Program-made: the position numbers and the translations under genes
The notes under the pieces: model-generated
The model's input: the letters and a program-made list of their open reading frames with translations, nothing else
What the model was told of the DNA's origin: nothing
Database searches by the model: none
Shown: piece by piece, positions 43,291 through 53,500 of the stretch
How positions within the stretch are numbered: the first letter of the stretch is position 1
Layout of the letters: every line of letters starts with the position of its first letter
Assembly: GCA_035934555.1 (NCBI GenBank)
Contig: DASYXT010000071.1
Location: 62,001 to 126,000 of the forward strand
Origin: DASYXT01 sp035934555
Lineage (GTDB): Bacteria > Verrucomicrobiota > Verrucomicrobiia > Limisphaerales > UBA8199
Reading direction: 5' to 3'
DNA: 64,000 nt

Positions 43291-46227
43291 TTATTGAATC
43301 TGTAATCTGTAGAATCGAGCCGGTCCCACGGCCGTGTCAGTGACAGTTTTGACGGTGCCGTCGCCAGGAATTGAGGTGCCAAGCGGCAGCCAGGTGCCGC
43401 CAGTGAGAGTGCTATTGTACAGCACCGTGTAGTTGTGGGTGGGCTGGGTCAGAAACGCAAGGTGTATGTTGGCTCCGCTCAGCGAGACGGTCATCGTCGG
43501 GGACTGCACAGCAGCCGGCACAAACATGTAGAAGTTGACATTGACGTTATTCCCGCTTGTCGCCTTCAACGTTTGAACCCCGCCGAGCGAAATAGTCGCG
43601 ATGTTGCCATTGGTATCCCGCATGGGCACCCAATGCCATGTCTGCCAGCCCGCAGCGTTTGCATCAGCAAACGAGCCTAAAAGCTGGGTGGTTTGGTTTG
43701 TTGTGCCCCGCCCTGCCGTCACCAGTTTAAGGGTGGTATTATTGAAGGGTCCATTGCCGCCCGCCAGCCGGCCATAGACGTTGTAGCTATTGGTAGGGAA
43801 TGTCCGCGTGTAATTAGCCCATTGTCCGCCATTGTAATATCCCAAGTCGAAATCCTGGGAACCGTTGACAATAAATTTGTCGCGAATGAAGTCGCTACAA
43901 ACCTCGCATTGGAAACCATTGTCGTTATTCCGGTAACCGCCGAGGACTTCACCATCGTACGTGCCGTCATAATCTACGTTAAACACGGACGCATCCGTGC
44001 CGTTAATGCCATTAGCATAATAACTGTTCGTTTGAGGGGTCACTGGCGCCGTGGGCACGGGGTTATCGATAAATTGACCACCATTGAAGTCCCAATCTAC
44101 ACCTTCGATCATCAGATTATTCTGGCTGAAGGTGTCAAAGGTTTCCGTGATGTGGTTGGACAAACCGTTTCCATCCGTCGCACTCAAGACCAGGGTGATC
44201 AGTTGATTTTGCGGGCAGGGAACACTCACACTCCAATTGGTGCTATTCCCCGAGTAGGTTGCCGATGACGAGATATCAACCCCGTTTACCACGGTGTGGA
44301 TATTATTGGTCGAAACGGTGCTGAACGCAGAACTGACCGAGTAGGTTATATTCGTGACGCTCAGGAAGATATTCCCATTAAGCGGCGGATGCACGTTATC
44401 AGGATTTAAATTATTAATGACCGGAGGGAAGCCGGTGCCCGCTGGAACCAATATGAAGCTCACAAAATTGGCCAGCCCGCCGCTGAACAGTTGCAGCGTG
44501 TTTCGTCCCGTCGGCAAATTCACAATTACTTTGTTGCCATAGGTGTCCGTCAGCGGTAGCCAGGCATAATTGGCCCCGATGCCGGCACTGATAAACGTCC
44601 CCAGATTGGTGGTCGTTTGAAAGGGCGTCCCATATCCGCCGGTCAACAGGTTGAGATTCTCAAAGCTGCCGGGATTATTATCATTATAGCGCAGGTAAAC
44701 CAGATAGTTGCCTGTCGGATAATTCCTTGTGTAATTCTCCCAGTTGCCGGGGTTGTTATAGGCAATCTGGACGTTATACACATTCGGATCATTGGCGGCC
44801 GAGTACTGGGGCAATTGAATGTCGTCAGCTTTTTGCATCGCCACGTTGTTATCCGAACGCACCAACTCCCCTGCGCCGCCCGGCAGCAGGCCGCTTCCAC
44901 CATAGGTCGAAATATCCACCCCCAACGTGCCCGCCAGCCCGTTATAGCTGTTGGCGGCAGGTGCGGCGGTGGGTGTCGGGTTTTGGAAGAACAGACCGTT
45001 AGTGTAATCATAGTCTTCAGCACTAACGATAAAGACATTGGTGGGGAAAGTATCAAACGTGACGGTTTTGGCGGAAGCCAAGCCGACACTATTGGTGACT
45101 GACACGCTGATGGTATAAAGGGCGTTAGAGGCCAAACCCGGCAAAGTCACCGATAAATTCGTGGGGGACCCGCTAAATTGCAGCAGGCTCGTTTCGTTCA
45201 GCCCATTCACAACCACACCGACGCCGTTGGTGGGGTTGGTGGGGAGAGCCGCGCCGCCCGCGGCGGCGGAGGTGACAGTGAACGTGAAATCAGTGCTGGC
45301 GCCATTGAAAAACTTCGAGCCATCGGGGGATAGGTTCCCAATGATTGATGGCGAGGCCCCGCCGACCTGGTTCAAGGTGGCATCATCCCAGAAAGGCGCG
45401 CCGGCCTCGTAAGCAGCCTGGTAGAGATTGATCCGGAATTCCACCCTTACCGCTCCGGGCGGGGCCGTAATGTATTGGCCGGGAGCCAGCGTATTAGTGA
45501 TGCCGCCGGTAACGGCGGGGTCGCTATTTGGCGTTACGGTTGCGGGGTCATATTGATTGGTTACCTGACAATCAATCCAATCCAGGAAAATGTTGCCCAG
45601 CGCATTGGTCACCACCGGCAGTGTGCCAAGGTAGGTTGGACCCGAGGCCGTACCGACGAGGGCGGGATCAATGATTGCCGACTTGTAATCCGCCAGCAAC
45701 ACGTTGCCGGAATCAAAGAACATTACTTCAACCCATCCGTCTTCGTTGCCGGAACCGTCGGCTGCGAAAAGACCAGAACCTCCCGGCGGGTCGCTGCCGT
45801 CATCACCACCAATATGGGAGGTGCAGAATGCGTACGCGGAATACCAGGCATCGGCGGTATAGGTGTTGCCGGGAGTGCAAGCAAAGGACTGTGCCGCATA
45901 TGAAATTTGCGGGCCGGCCTGGCCATTGCCATACAAACCCTGCATCCATAAGCCATTCGCTCCAGAGTGAACCAGCTTAATCGTTGTCGGATCCGCTGCC
46001 GTGGCGGAAGCCATGCTCCAGGTTTCGGAAGCATGTTGGGACCAGCTCCCGGGGGCGAAAATAGGCGACGCCTCAAAACCGGGATTAACGAGCACGTTGG
46101 CGGCATTGCCAGACAGTGCCAACAAGGTCAGCATGAGGCCGAAAACAAGCGCTAGCCGAATCCGGCGGTGTTCGCTCAACGAGCGGTTTATATCTGGGAG
46201 GTTTTTGGGAGTGTCATTGGTTTTCAT
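43291..46227 (-). CDS. large exported protein with two CBM6-like modules
   Basis: 978 residues. The n-region is long (MKTNDTPKNLPDINRSLSEH) before the signal helix (ALVFGLMLTLLALSGNA). The N-terminal 250 residues form a beta-rich domain (VLVNPGFEASP). Two similar modules follow: VFIVSAEDYDYTNGLFFQNP... with AYNNPGNWENYTRNYPTGNY, and MIEGVDWDFNGGQFIDN... with YYNGGQWANYTRTFPTNSYN. They resemble carbohydrate-binding CBM6-type folds. A final immunoglobulin-like module ends ARFYRLQIQ. The function is probably polysaccharide binding or adhesion. It has a strong terminator and lies beside two prepilin-like genes. Confidence 0.78.
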   Translation of the reverse strand: MKTNDTPKNLPDINRSLSEHRRIRLALVFGLMLTLLALSGNAANVLVNPGFEASPIFAPGSWSQHASETWSMASATAADPTTIKLVHSGANGLWMQGLYGNGQAGPQISYAAQSFACTPGNTYTADAWYSAYAFCTSHIGGDDGSDPPGGSGLFAADGSGNEDGWVEVMFFDSGNVLLADYKSAIIDPALVGTASGPTYLGTLPVVTNALGNIFLDWIDCQVTNQYDPATVTPNSDPAVTGGITNTLAPGQYITAPPGAVRVEFRINLYQAAYEAGAPFWDDATLNQVGGASPSIIGNLSPDGSKFFNGASTDFTFTVTSAAAGGAALPTNPTNGVGVVVNGLNETSLLQFSGSPTNLSVTLPGLASNALYTISVSVTNSVGLASAKTVTFDTFPTNVFIVSAEDYDYTNGLFFQNPTPTAAPAANSYNGLAGTLGVDISTYGGSGLLPGGAGELVRSDNNVAMQKADDIQLPQYSAANDPNVYNVQIAYNNPGNWENYTRNYPTGNYLVYLRYNDNNPGSFENLNLLTGGYGTPFQTTTNLGTFISAGIGANYAWLPLTDTYGNKVIVNLPTGRNTLQLFSGGLANFVSFILVPAGTGFPPVINNLNPDNVHPPLNGNIFLSVTNITYSVSSAFSTVSTNNIHTVVNGVDISSSATYSGNSTNWSVSVPCPQNQLITLVLSATDGNGLSNHITETFDTFSQNNLMIEGVDWDFNGGQFIDNPVPTAPVTPQTNSYYANGINGTDASVFNVDYDGTYDGEVLGGYRNNDNGFQCEVCSDFIRDKFIVNGSQDFDLGYYNGGQWANYTRTFPTNSYNVYGRLAGGNGPFNNTTLKLVTAGRGTTNQTTQLLGSFADANAAGWQTWHWVPMRDTNGNIATISLGGVQTLKATSGNNVNVNFYMFVPAAVQSPTMTVSLSGANIHLAFLTQPTHNYTVLYNSTLTGGTWLPLGTSIPGDGTVKTVTDTAVGPARFYRLQIQ

Positions 46228-46316
46228 AAGAACGGTTGCCGACCGGCGGCACTTTTTCAGGGGTTAGGTTAATGAATTTTGGGAGTAATTGATTTGGGTG
46301 GCAACAAGCTGGCATT

Positions 46317-47129
46317 TCAATAGGAATAGATGGCAAAAACATCATTGGCATCGGTGGCCAAATCGGCCCATCTCGAACTTTGGGAGTGCCCATCACAAAG
46401 GACGAAGGTGGCGCGTTGGGAGTGGCGGCAGGCCGCCTGCTTGTTAGGGGGAGGCGCAGTAACCCAGCCCTGAGTTGGGCCTAATCCCGGAACCGGCTGC
46501 CTGGTGGTGAACTCGGTGCTATAGCCACTGGTGGGAAATCTATTGCTTTGCTGATCGGCGATACTTTTCGGAAGTCCCACATCCCCGAAGAGCCAGAGCT
46601 GGCTGGGGCGTGTCAATGAGCCTAGCTTTCGGCTGCCCATGCGCTGACCACCGACCACGCCGAACCGCAGAATACCCGCCGCGTTGCCCGCGAAACCCGC
46701 TGGGTTTCCTTCCATCGGACCATAACCTTCCAGTTTGATGCCATAAAACAGCCCCGATATCAGATCCGCATTTTGCACCGCCGGACAACGCCAGACATTG
46801 TTCGAAACTGTGTCACTGGTGATGAAATTACCACTAGAGAGGAGCTGGAAATACCAGATGTCCCCAGCCGAGGGGGGGAATGCGCCCGTGCTCAGCGGCG
46901 GCAAGTAATCATTGTTGTCGCCGGCATACATCATCATGGCGAGGCCGATTTGCCTGTTGTTGCTGAGACACTTGATGGCCTGGGCCTTTACTTTTGCCCT
47001 GGCCAGCGCCGGCAGCAACATCGCCGCCAGAATCGCGATGATGGCGATGACCACCAACAATTCTATTAGTGTGAACCCAGCCACGAGCAGATCTTTGCGC
47101 CGATGTTTCTCATTTGGCTCCGGCGGCAT
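46317..47129 (-). CDS. type II secretion / prepilin-like protein
   Basis: 270 residues. The leader MPPEPNEKHRRKDLLVAG is followed by the cleavage and helix segment FTLIELLVVIAIIAILAAML, then LPALARAKVKAQAIKCLSNN and MMMYAGDNNDYLPP, which are the standard start of this family. The C-terminal VLCDGHSQSSRWADL has the DGH element. It is 89 bases upstream of the 978-aa exported protein on the same strand and may be co-transcribed with it. Confidence 0.85.
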   Translation of the reverse strand: MPPEPNEKHRRKDLLVAGFTLIELLVVIAIIAILAAMLLPALARAKVKAQAIKCLSNNRQIGLAMMMYAGDNNDYLPPLSTGAFPPSAGDIWYFQLLSSGNFITSDTVSNNVWRCPAVQNADLISGLFYGIKLEGYGPMEGNPAGFAGNAAGILRFGVVGGQRMGSRKLGSLTRPSQLWLFGDVGLPKSIADQQSNRFPTSGYSTEFTTRQPVPGLGPTQGWVTAPPPNKQAACRHSQRATFVLCDGHSQSSRWADLATDANDVFAIYSY

Positions 47130-47275
47130 AAGGATGGGCCCCTCAGCTTAGCCGACGTTGCGTGAGCCTGTATCGGTGGGAGTTCATCATACTGCTTAAT
47201 CTCGTTGAGAGTTCGAGTGTCATTCAGACCCAGTGTGAGGTCGTTTTAGAATATTTCACGAAACTTGTAAAGAGA

Positions 47276-47458
47276 AATATTACATTTTTCAGTTAGATCG
47301 TTCCATCCCCAATCCTGAGCGCCATTTTGAGGCCTTTTCCTGGCATCCACGTGCGTCAAAAACATGAGATGCGCGATCGTTTCGTGTGCAAACTGTCACA
47401 AAACGGCCCTGGACATTCAAAAGTCATTGACAATTTCTGTGCTATTTAATATTACATT
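47276..47458 (+). repeat. two identical AATATTACATT boxes
   Basis: The 11-base sequence occurs at 47276-47286 and 47448-47458, 172 bases apart. The second copy covers the -10 element of the transporter promoter. A regulator-binding site or a second promoter at the upstream copy are both possible. Confidence 0.45.
47427..47455 (+). promoter_or_regulatory. sigma-70-type promoter of the sugar operon
   Basis: TTGACA at 47427-47432, a 17-nt spacer and TATTAC at 47450-47455. The expected start site is near 47462, leaving a leader of about 29 nt before the ATG at 47491. The -35 is a consensus match and the spacing is ideal. Confidence 0.65.
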
Positions 47459-47490
47459 GGCCGTGCAACAGACCGGCATTTCCCTTGCCC

Positions 47491-49080
47491 ATGCAAAATA
47501 GATTCTACATGATCCTGATCGCGGTGATTGTAGCTTTGGGCGGCTTTTTGCTCGGGTTCGATGCGACGGTGATTTCCGGGGCGGTGCCCTTCCTGCGCAA
47601 ATATTTTGAGCTCACTGATCTTTCGGCCGGGTGGGCAGTAAGTTGCTTCGGGTATGGCGCGTTAGGCGGCTACGCGGTGGCCGGGCCGGTGAGCGACCGT
47701 TTTGGCCGCAAGAGTGTGCTGCTGCTGACGGCCATTTTCTTCACGGTGTCCGCGCTGCTGTCGGCATTGAGCACGCGGTTCCCGGTTTTCGTGTGCTCAC
47801 GCATTTTGGGCGGGATTGCGCTGGGTGGTCCGCTGCTGATCGCGCCGGTGTACATCGCGGAGATCGCGCCACCAAAACTGCGCGGAAGCATGGTTTCGAT
47901 CAACCAATTGATGATCGTGTTGGGCATCTCGGCTTCCTTCTTTTCGAATTATTTCCTGCTCCAGTTGGGTGAGAACAGTTGGCGCTGGATGCTCGGGGTC
48001 GAGGCGGCGCCGGCGGTGTTGTACTTCACCTGCTTGTTTTTTGTGCCCGAGAGCCCGCGCTGGCTGTTGTTGCGTGGACAAGAATCTCGCGCCCGCGCGG
48101 TGTTTACGCGTGTCTGTGGGGCCGAGCGGGCGGAGAGCGAACTGCGCAACATCCGCGAAAGCATTTCTCACGAGTCCGGCGCGCCGGCCAATCTGCCGTC
48201 GCGGTTGGCGGCGCTGTTTGGCCGGCGGATGCGGCGCATTATCTTCATCGCGCTGGCGTTGGCATTCTTCCAAATGGCCACCGGCATCAACGCGATCTTT
48301 TATTACCTGCCGACAATTTTCTCCCACGCGGGCAGTCTGCAGAACACCGCGTTCATGCAAGCCGCACTGGTCGGCCTGGTCAATGTGACGATGACACTGG
48401 TGGCGATCTGGCTTATCGACCGGCTGGGCCGCAAGCCGTTGCTGGCGCTGGGCGCCGCCGGCATGGCCGTTTCGTTGCTGACCTGCGCCTGGGCGTTTCA
48501 TGCTTCGTCCTATCAGCTCACCGAGAAGTCTTTTGCACTGCTCGAACAGGCCAAAGTGCCGGCCGGCCTGGTGATGCAGTTACGAGCGACGCCACATCCC
48601 GTCTCGACCACCGAAACCGCCTACGTTCAGACCCTTGAAAGCGCCGTCGGCGCTGCGCAAATTGCCCCTTACCGCGACACGCTGGTCCAGGCCGGACTCA
48701 AGATTCAAGCGACGCTGGTGCTGGTGGCGATCATGGGATTTGTCGCTTCGTTCGCGATCTCGCTTGGGCCGGTGATGTGGGTGCTATTGTCGGAAATCTT
48801 CCCGCACGAACACCGCGGCATGGCTATTTCACTGGTGGGCTTCTGGAACGGGCTGGTGAGTTCCAGCGTGACGCTAATCTTCCCTTGGGAGCTGTCACAC
48901 CTGGGCTCGGGCGGCGCGTTTCTGGGATACGGGTTGCTGGCGATCGCCACCTGGATTTTCGTCATCGGGTTCATCCCTGAAACCAAAGGACGCAGCCTCG
49001 AGGAATTGGAGCTCCTTCTCACACCACAACCTCCTCCTGGCAAAGTTTCCCAACCGGAGTTTTCTCATGAAGGTCATTAA
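47491..49080 (+). CDS. sugar-porter MFS transporter
   Basis: 529 residues with 12 predicted membrane helices. Sugar-porter signatures are present: GFDATVISGAVPFL, PVSDRFGRKSVLLL, PESPRWLLLRGQ after helix 6, INAIFYYLPTIF with the second-half LIDRLGRKPLL, and PETKGRSLEELE at the C-terminus. A longer periplasmic loop of about 90 residues sits between helices 9 and 10. It should import a hexose or similar sugar with protons. The start at 47491 follows the promoter listed above. The next gene overlaps its stop by 14 bases, so they share a transcript. Confidence 0.92.
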   Translation: MQNRFYMILIAVIVALGGFLLGFDATVISGAVPFLRKYFELTDLSAGWAVSCFGYGALGGYAVAGPVSDRFGRKSVLLLTAIFFTVSALLSALSTRFPVFVCSRILGGIALGGPLLIAPVYIAEIAPPKLRGSMVSINQLMIVLGISASFFSNYFLLQLGENSWRWMLGVEAAPAVLYFTCLFFVPESPRWLLLRGQESRARAVFTRVCGAERAESELRNIRESISHESGAPANLPSRLAALFGRRMRRIIFIALALAFFQMATGINAIFYYLPTIFSHAGSLQNTAFMQAALVGLVNVTMTLVAIWLIDRLGRKPLLALGAAGMAVSLLTCAWAFHASSYQLTEKSFALLEQAKVPAGLVMQLRATPHPVSTTETAYVQTLESAVGAAQIAPYRDTLVQAGLKIQATLVLVAIMGFVASFAISLGPVMWVLLSEIFPHEHRGMAISLVGFWNGLVSSSVTLIFPWELSHLGSGGAFLGYGLLAIATWIFVIGFIPETKGRSLEELELLLTPQPPPGKVSQPEFSHEGH

Positions 49081-50545
49081 CCGGCAAATAGAGCGCAGGC
49101 AGCAAATCGAGCGCGGACGCCCCGTCTGCGGCAATGATTGCATGGGAGCTCTGCCCCTAATCGCAGGCGTGCTCAGTGATCGTGCGGTGCTGCGGACTAA
49201 AGCCCGCGCTCCAGTCCGCGCTCCAGGCTGGGCCTGTGCTCTCGTGCTTGTGCTGCTGCCTGGTTCTCTTCTCGCCACGCCACTGGTTAAAACCAATGGC
49301 CCCGTCAAAGTCGAAATTCGCCAGGCGGACGGCCGGTACCAGCTCTACGTGGACGGGCAACCGTTCTACATTAAAGGCGCCGGCTTGGAATTCGGTTCGC
49401 AGGAAGAGCTGGCGCTGCATGGTGGCAACTCGTTCCGCACCTGGCGGACTGAGAATGGCCACGACACCTGCCGTCAGGTGTTGGACCGCGCGATGCGTAA
49501 CGGTCTCTATGTGACGATGGGCCTCGATGTGGCCCGCGAACGCCACGGGTTTGACTACAATGACCCGGCGGCTGTCGCTCGCCAGTTCGCAGAAATCAAA
49601 GCCCAGGTTCTCGAGTACAAAGACCACCCGGCGCTGCTCATGTGGGCCATCGGCAACGAGTTGAACCTCGGCGCCGCCAATCCCAAGGTCTGGGACGCGG
49701 TGAATGAGATTTCTAAAATGATCCACCAGGTGGACCCGAACCATCTCACCACCACGCCCCTGGCCGGTATCAGCCCGCAACTGGTCCAGGAAATCAAGAC
49801 CCGCGCGCCGGACCTGGACTTGCTCGCGATTCAGATGTACGCCGACATCGTCAACCTGCCGAAATACCTGAAGCAGTCGGCGTGGACCGGCCCCTATATC
49901 ATCACCGAGTGGGGCGCGACCGGCCATTGGGAGGTCGGCAAAACCACCTGGGGCGCGCCATTGGAAAATGACAGCACCACTAAAGCCAATTTCTACAAGC
50001 TGCGCTACGAAACGGTCATTGCGGCCGACCACACCCAATGTCTCGGCTCGTACGTATTCCTTTGGGGCCAAAAGCAGGAACGCACTCCGACCTGGTACGG
50101 TATGTTTCTCGCCTCGGGGGAGGAGACTGCCACCGTGGATGCACTGCACTATGTGTGGAACGGCACCTGGCCGACCAATCGCAGCCCCGCGCTGGCGGGA
50201 ACCTGGCTCGACGGCAAAACCGCCGCGCAAAGTATCCGCCTCAAGGCCGGCCAGTCCTGCACCGCTCGAGTACAGGCAACCGATCCGGATGGAGACGTGT
50301 TGAGTTATTCCTGGGAAGTGCTCGAAGAGAGCACGGACTTGAAATGGGGCGGCGACACAGAGAACAAGCCCAAAGCGGTGCCGGATGTGGTGTTGGAGCC
50401 CACCCAGAGCGAAACGAGCCTTAAAGCTCCAACCAAGCCCGGCGCGTATCGATTGTTCGTGTATGTGTTCGATGGCCACGGCCACGCCGGGCACGCCAAC
50501 ATCCCTTTTTACGTCGATGAAGCGCCCAAGCTCGCCGGGGAGTGA
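49067..50545 (+). CDS. exported TIM-barrel glycosidase (GH2/GH5-clan-like)
   Basis: 492 residues from the ATG at 49067; an ATG at 49142 gives 467. The TIM-barrel part has FYIKGAGLEFG, GGNSFRTWRTENG, the acid/base in WAIGNELNLG and the likely nucleophile in YIITEWGATGHW. This arrangement is typical of clan A hydrolases such as GH2 C-terminal domains. A C-terminal PKD-like beta domain starts near DPDGDVLSYSWEVL. The n-region before the signal helix (ACALVLVLLPGSLLATP) contains RTKARAPVRAP from an inserted repeat. The gene overlaps both neighbours, so it is the middle of an operon. Confidence 0.78.
   Translation: MKVINRQIERRQQIERGRPVCGNDCMGALPLIAGVLSDRAVLRTKARAPVRAPGWACALVLVLLPGSLLATPLVKTNGPVKVEIRQADGRYQLYVDGQPFYIKGAGLEFGSQEELALHGGNSFRTWRTENGHDTCRQVLDRAMRNGLYVTMGLDVARERHGFDYNDPAAVARQFAEIKAQVLEYKDHPALLMWAIGNELNLGAANPKVWDAVNEISKMIHQVDPNHLTTTPLAGISPQLVQEIKTRAPDLDLLAIQMYADIVNLPKYLKQSAWTGPYIITEWGATGHWEVGKTTWGAPLENDSTTKANFYKLRYETVIAADHTQCLGSYVFLWGQKQERTPTWYGMFLASGEETATVDALHYVWNGTWPTNRSPALAGTWLDGKTAAQSIRLKAGQSCTARVQATDPDGDVLSYSWEVLEESTDLKWGGDTENKPKAVPDVVLEPTQSETSLKAPTKPGAYRLFVYVFDGHGHAGHANIPFYVDEAPKLAGE
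49187..49226. repeat. GCGGACTTTAGTCCGC-family half element inside a coding region, copy 8
   Basis: GCTGCGGACTAAAGCCCGCG then CTCCAGTCCGCGCTCC: a right half-element in frame just before the signal helix of the glycosidase gene. No left half is visible nearby. Confidence 0.7.
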
Positions 50546-53500
50546 ACGTGTTTCACGACTCCAGCCAAGTTCGCCGCCGGCCAGAGGCCGAACTCTGCGG
50601 CGCTGAATTCGTCACGCTCGAAGGCACGCAGTTCTACCGCCTCCCGCAGTATGAGCGCCTGCGGCCGTTCCTAATGACGCTGGTCAGCCCCGCCGATCAT
50701 TGGCTTTTTCTCTCCAGCACTGGCGCCCTGACCGCCGGCCACCGCAACCCCGACCACGCGCTGTTTCCTTATTATACCGAGGACAAGCTCCACGACTCCG
50801 CCGACATCACTGGCAGCAAAACCCTCCTGCGCGTGGACCACGGCGGCCGCATCCGCCTCTGGGAACCGTTTTCCGAACGCCAGCGCGGACAATATCGACT
50901 CCAACGTACGCTCTACAAAGCGCTGCGCGGGAACCAAGTGATCTTCGAGGAACGCAATGAAACGCTCAAATTAGTCTTCCGCTATGGGTGGTTTCTCAGT
51001 GAGCAGTTCGGGTTCGTCCGCAAAGCGTCGCTTCAGTCCACCGGCGCTCACCGGCTCCGCGTGAACCTGCTCGATGGCGTGCAGAACCTGGTGCCCAGCG
51101 GCATCGGAAGCCAGTTTCAGCTCGAAAAAAGCGTGCTGCTGGATGCCTACAAGAAAAACGAGCTCATTCCGCAAACCGGGCTTGGCCTCTTCCGCCTGAG
51201 CTCGATTCCGCTGGACCGGCCGGAGCCGGCCGAAGCTCTTCGCGCCACGACCGTATGGTCCGTTGGTTTTACGCACAGCCGGAGGTTGCTTTGTTCGCGG
51301 CAGCTCGAGGCCTTCCGCCAGGGCACTGCGCTGCGCCAGGAGGTCGATATCCGCGCCGAGCGGGGCGCTTACTTCCTCAACGCCGTTTTCACGCTGCGAC
51401 CACGCCAGACACGCACCTGGCTGCTCGCCGCCGATACTGACCGTAGCGCGTCGGATGTCGCCGCCTTGAACCAATGGTTGCGGCGCCCGGCACATCTGCG
51501 CCGGGCGGTGGAGGCTGACATCGCACGCGGCACGACGGAGCTCGAACAACTCGTCGCCAAAGGGGATGGACTGCAGAAAACCGCGCGACCTTTGGGCGAT
51601 GCGCGCCACTATGGCAACGCCCTGTTCAACCTCATGCGCGGTGGTGTGTTCGAGCATGACTACCTCATCAACGTCGCCGACCTCGAGCAGTTTGTCCGCC
51701 ACGGCAACCGGGCCGTCGCGCAACGCCACGCCCCTTTCTTCCGCAAACTGCGCCGAATCGCCACCGCCGGCGCAGCGCGGGCTTTAGTTGGCGGAGCGCG
51801 GACGTCAATCGGCGGAGCGCGGACTTTAGTCCGCAGCCATGTAGAATCCCTCAGCCGGCTCGACAATCGAGGCAGCCTTGCCATTCAGAAGTTGCTGCGG
51901 ACTCAAGTGCCTGCTCCCGTCACCGCCAATCAGGCTGGGCCGACCCTGCGCCAGGTTATGGCTATGGCCATTCGCGCGGCCGACCCCGACCTGGAGCGCT
52001 TCTGCCGCGAGTACCTGCCGCTGAGCTTCAGCCGCCGGCACGGCGATCCCAGTCGGCCGTGGAACCGCTTCAACATCGCCCCGAAAAACTCCGACGGTTC
52101 CCGCTCGCTCCAGTATGAAGGCAACTGGCGCGACATATTCCAGAACTGGGAAGCCCTGGCGTTCTCCTTCCCGGCTTACGCATCGAACATGATCGCCCGG
52201 TTCGTCAATGCCTCGACTCCCGATGGCTACAATCCGTATCGCCTCACCCGCGCGGGGTTTGACTGGGAAGTCCCCGACCCGGCGGACCCGTGGTCGCACA
52301 TCGGTTATTGGGGCGATCACCAGGTGATTTATCTGCTCAAGCTGCTCGAACTCCTGCGCAACCACGACCCCGGCGCACTCACCACTTTGCTGCGCCGCGA
52401 GATTTTCTCGTATGCGAATGTCCCCTATCGCATCAAACCGTACCCGCACTTGCTCGCCAACCCCAAAGCGACGGTGACCTTTGATACCGCGGCGCAGGCA
52501 CTCGTCACGCGCCGCATCCAAGTCATCGGTGCCGACGGCAAATTGGTTTGCGACAGCCAGGGCCGTGTCCACCACGTCAACCTCGCCGAGAAGCTGCTCG
52601 TTTCCCTCCTGGCCAAGTTTTCCAATTTCATCCCCGGCGCGGGTATCTGGCTCAACACGCAACGGCCCGAATGGAACGACGCCAACAACGCGCTAGTCGG
52701 CAATGGCGCTTCCGTCGTCACACTCTGCTACCTGCGCCGGTACCTGGTCTTTTGCCAGGACCTGTTCGCCGAGGCCGGTCAGGAACCCTGTCGGATTTCC
52801 AGTGAAGTCGTTCGACTCCTTCGCGATATTTCGCTCGCCCTGCAACGCGCGCCCGCCTCGTCCTCAACCATTGAAAGCCCGGCCGCAGCCCGAGCTCGCC
52901 GCGCCTTGCTCGATCAGCTCGGGCAAGCCGGCAGCCGTTATCGCGAACGCATTTATCGTCGCGGCTTTTCCGGCAGCCAAACCCAATTAGCTCCGCACGC
53001 CGTGCAGCGGTTCCTTTGTGCGGCGTTGAAGCATGTTGAAGCAACCATTCGCGCCAACCGCCGGCCGGATGGCTTGTATCACGCCTACAATCTCGTGCAG
53101 TTCGACAAGCCGGACCGTATCGGCTTGCGCCGCCTTTACGAGATGCTTGAAGGCCAGGTAGCGGTGCTGAGCTCCGGCCTGCTCTCGGCCTCCGAGTCGC
53201 TCGACTTGTTGCACGCGCTTCGCCGCAGCGCTTTGTTCCGCCCGGACCAACGCAGCTATCTGCTTTACCCGGACCGCCACCTCCCCCGGTTCCTGGCGAG
53301 GAACATTATTCCACCCCGGGCAGTCAGCTCCTCGAAGCTCCTGCGCCGATTGCTTGCTGAGGGCGATACCAGCCTCATTGAGCGTGATATCGAGGGTCGC
53401 TGCCACTTCAACGGCCGCCTGACGAATGCGGGCGACCTTTCCCTCATATTGGACCGCCTGGCGGGCAACGGTTACGCCGGCCTGGTAAGCCGGGAGAGCC

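Larger units (their letters stand above)
47130..47490. other. AT-rich divergent regulatory region
   Basis: 361 bases between the divergent prepilin-like and sugar-transporter genes, clearly richer in A+T than the surroundings. It holds the sigma-70-like promoter listed next and two copies of AATATTACATT. I see no coding sequence or structured RNA. Confidence 0.6.

Noticed and set aside
49157..50494. 445-codon minus-strand frame opposite the TIM-barrel glycosidase
   Set aside because: Antisense of a gene with clear catalytic motifs; no recognisable domain.
4194..51919. the dominant palindromic repeat family as the REP substrate of the RAYT in this window
   Set aside because: The RAYT's own end hairpins (ACACCCCCAT and AACCGTTTCAACGGTT) do not match the GCGGACTTTAGTCCGC core.
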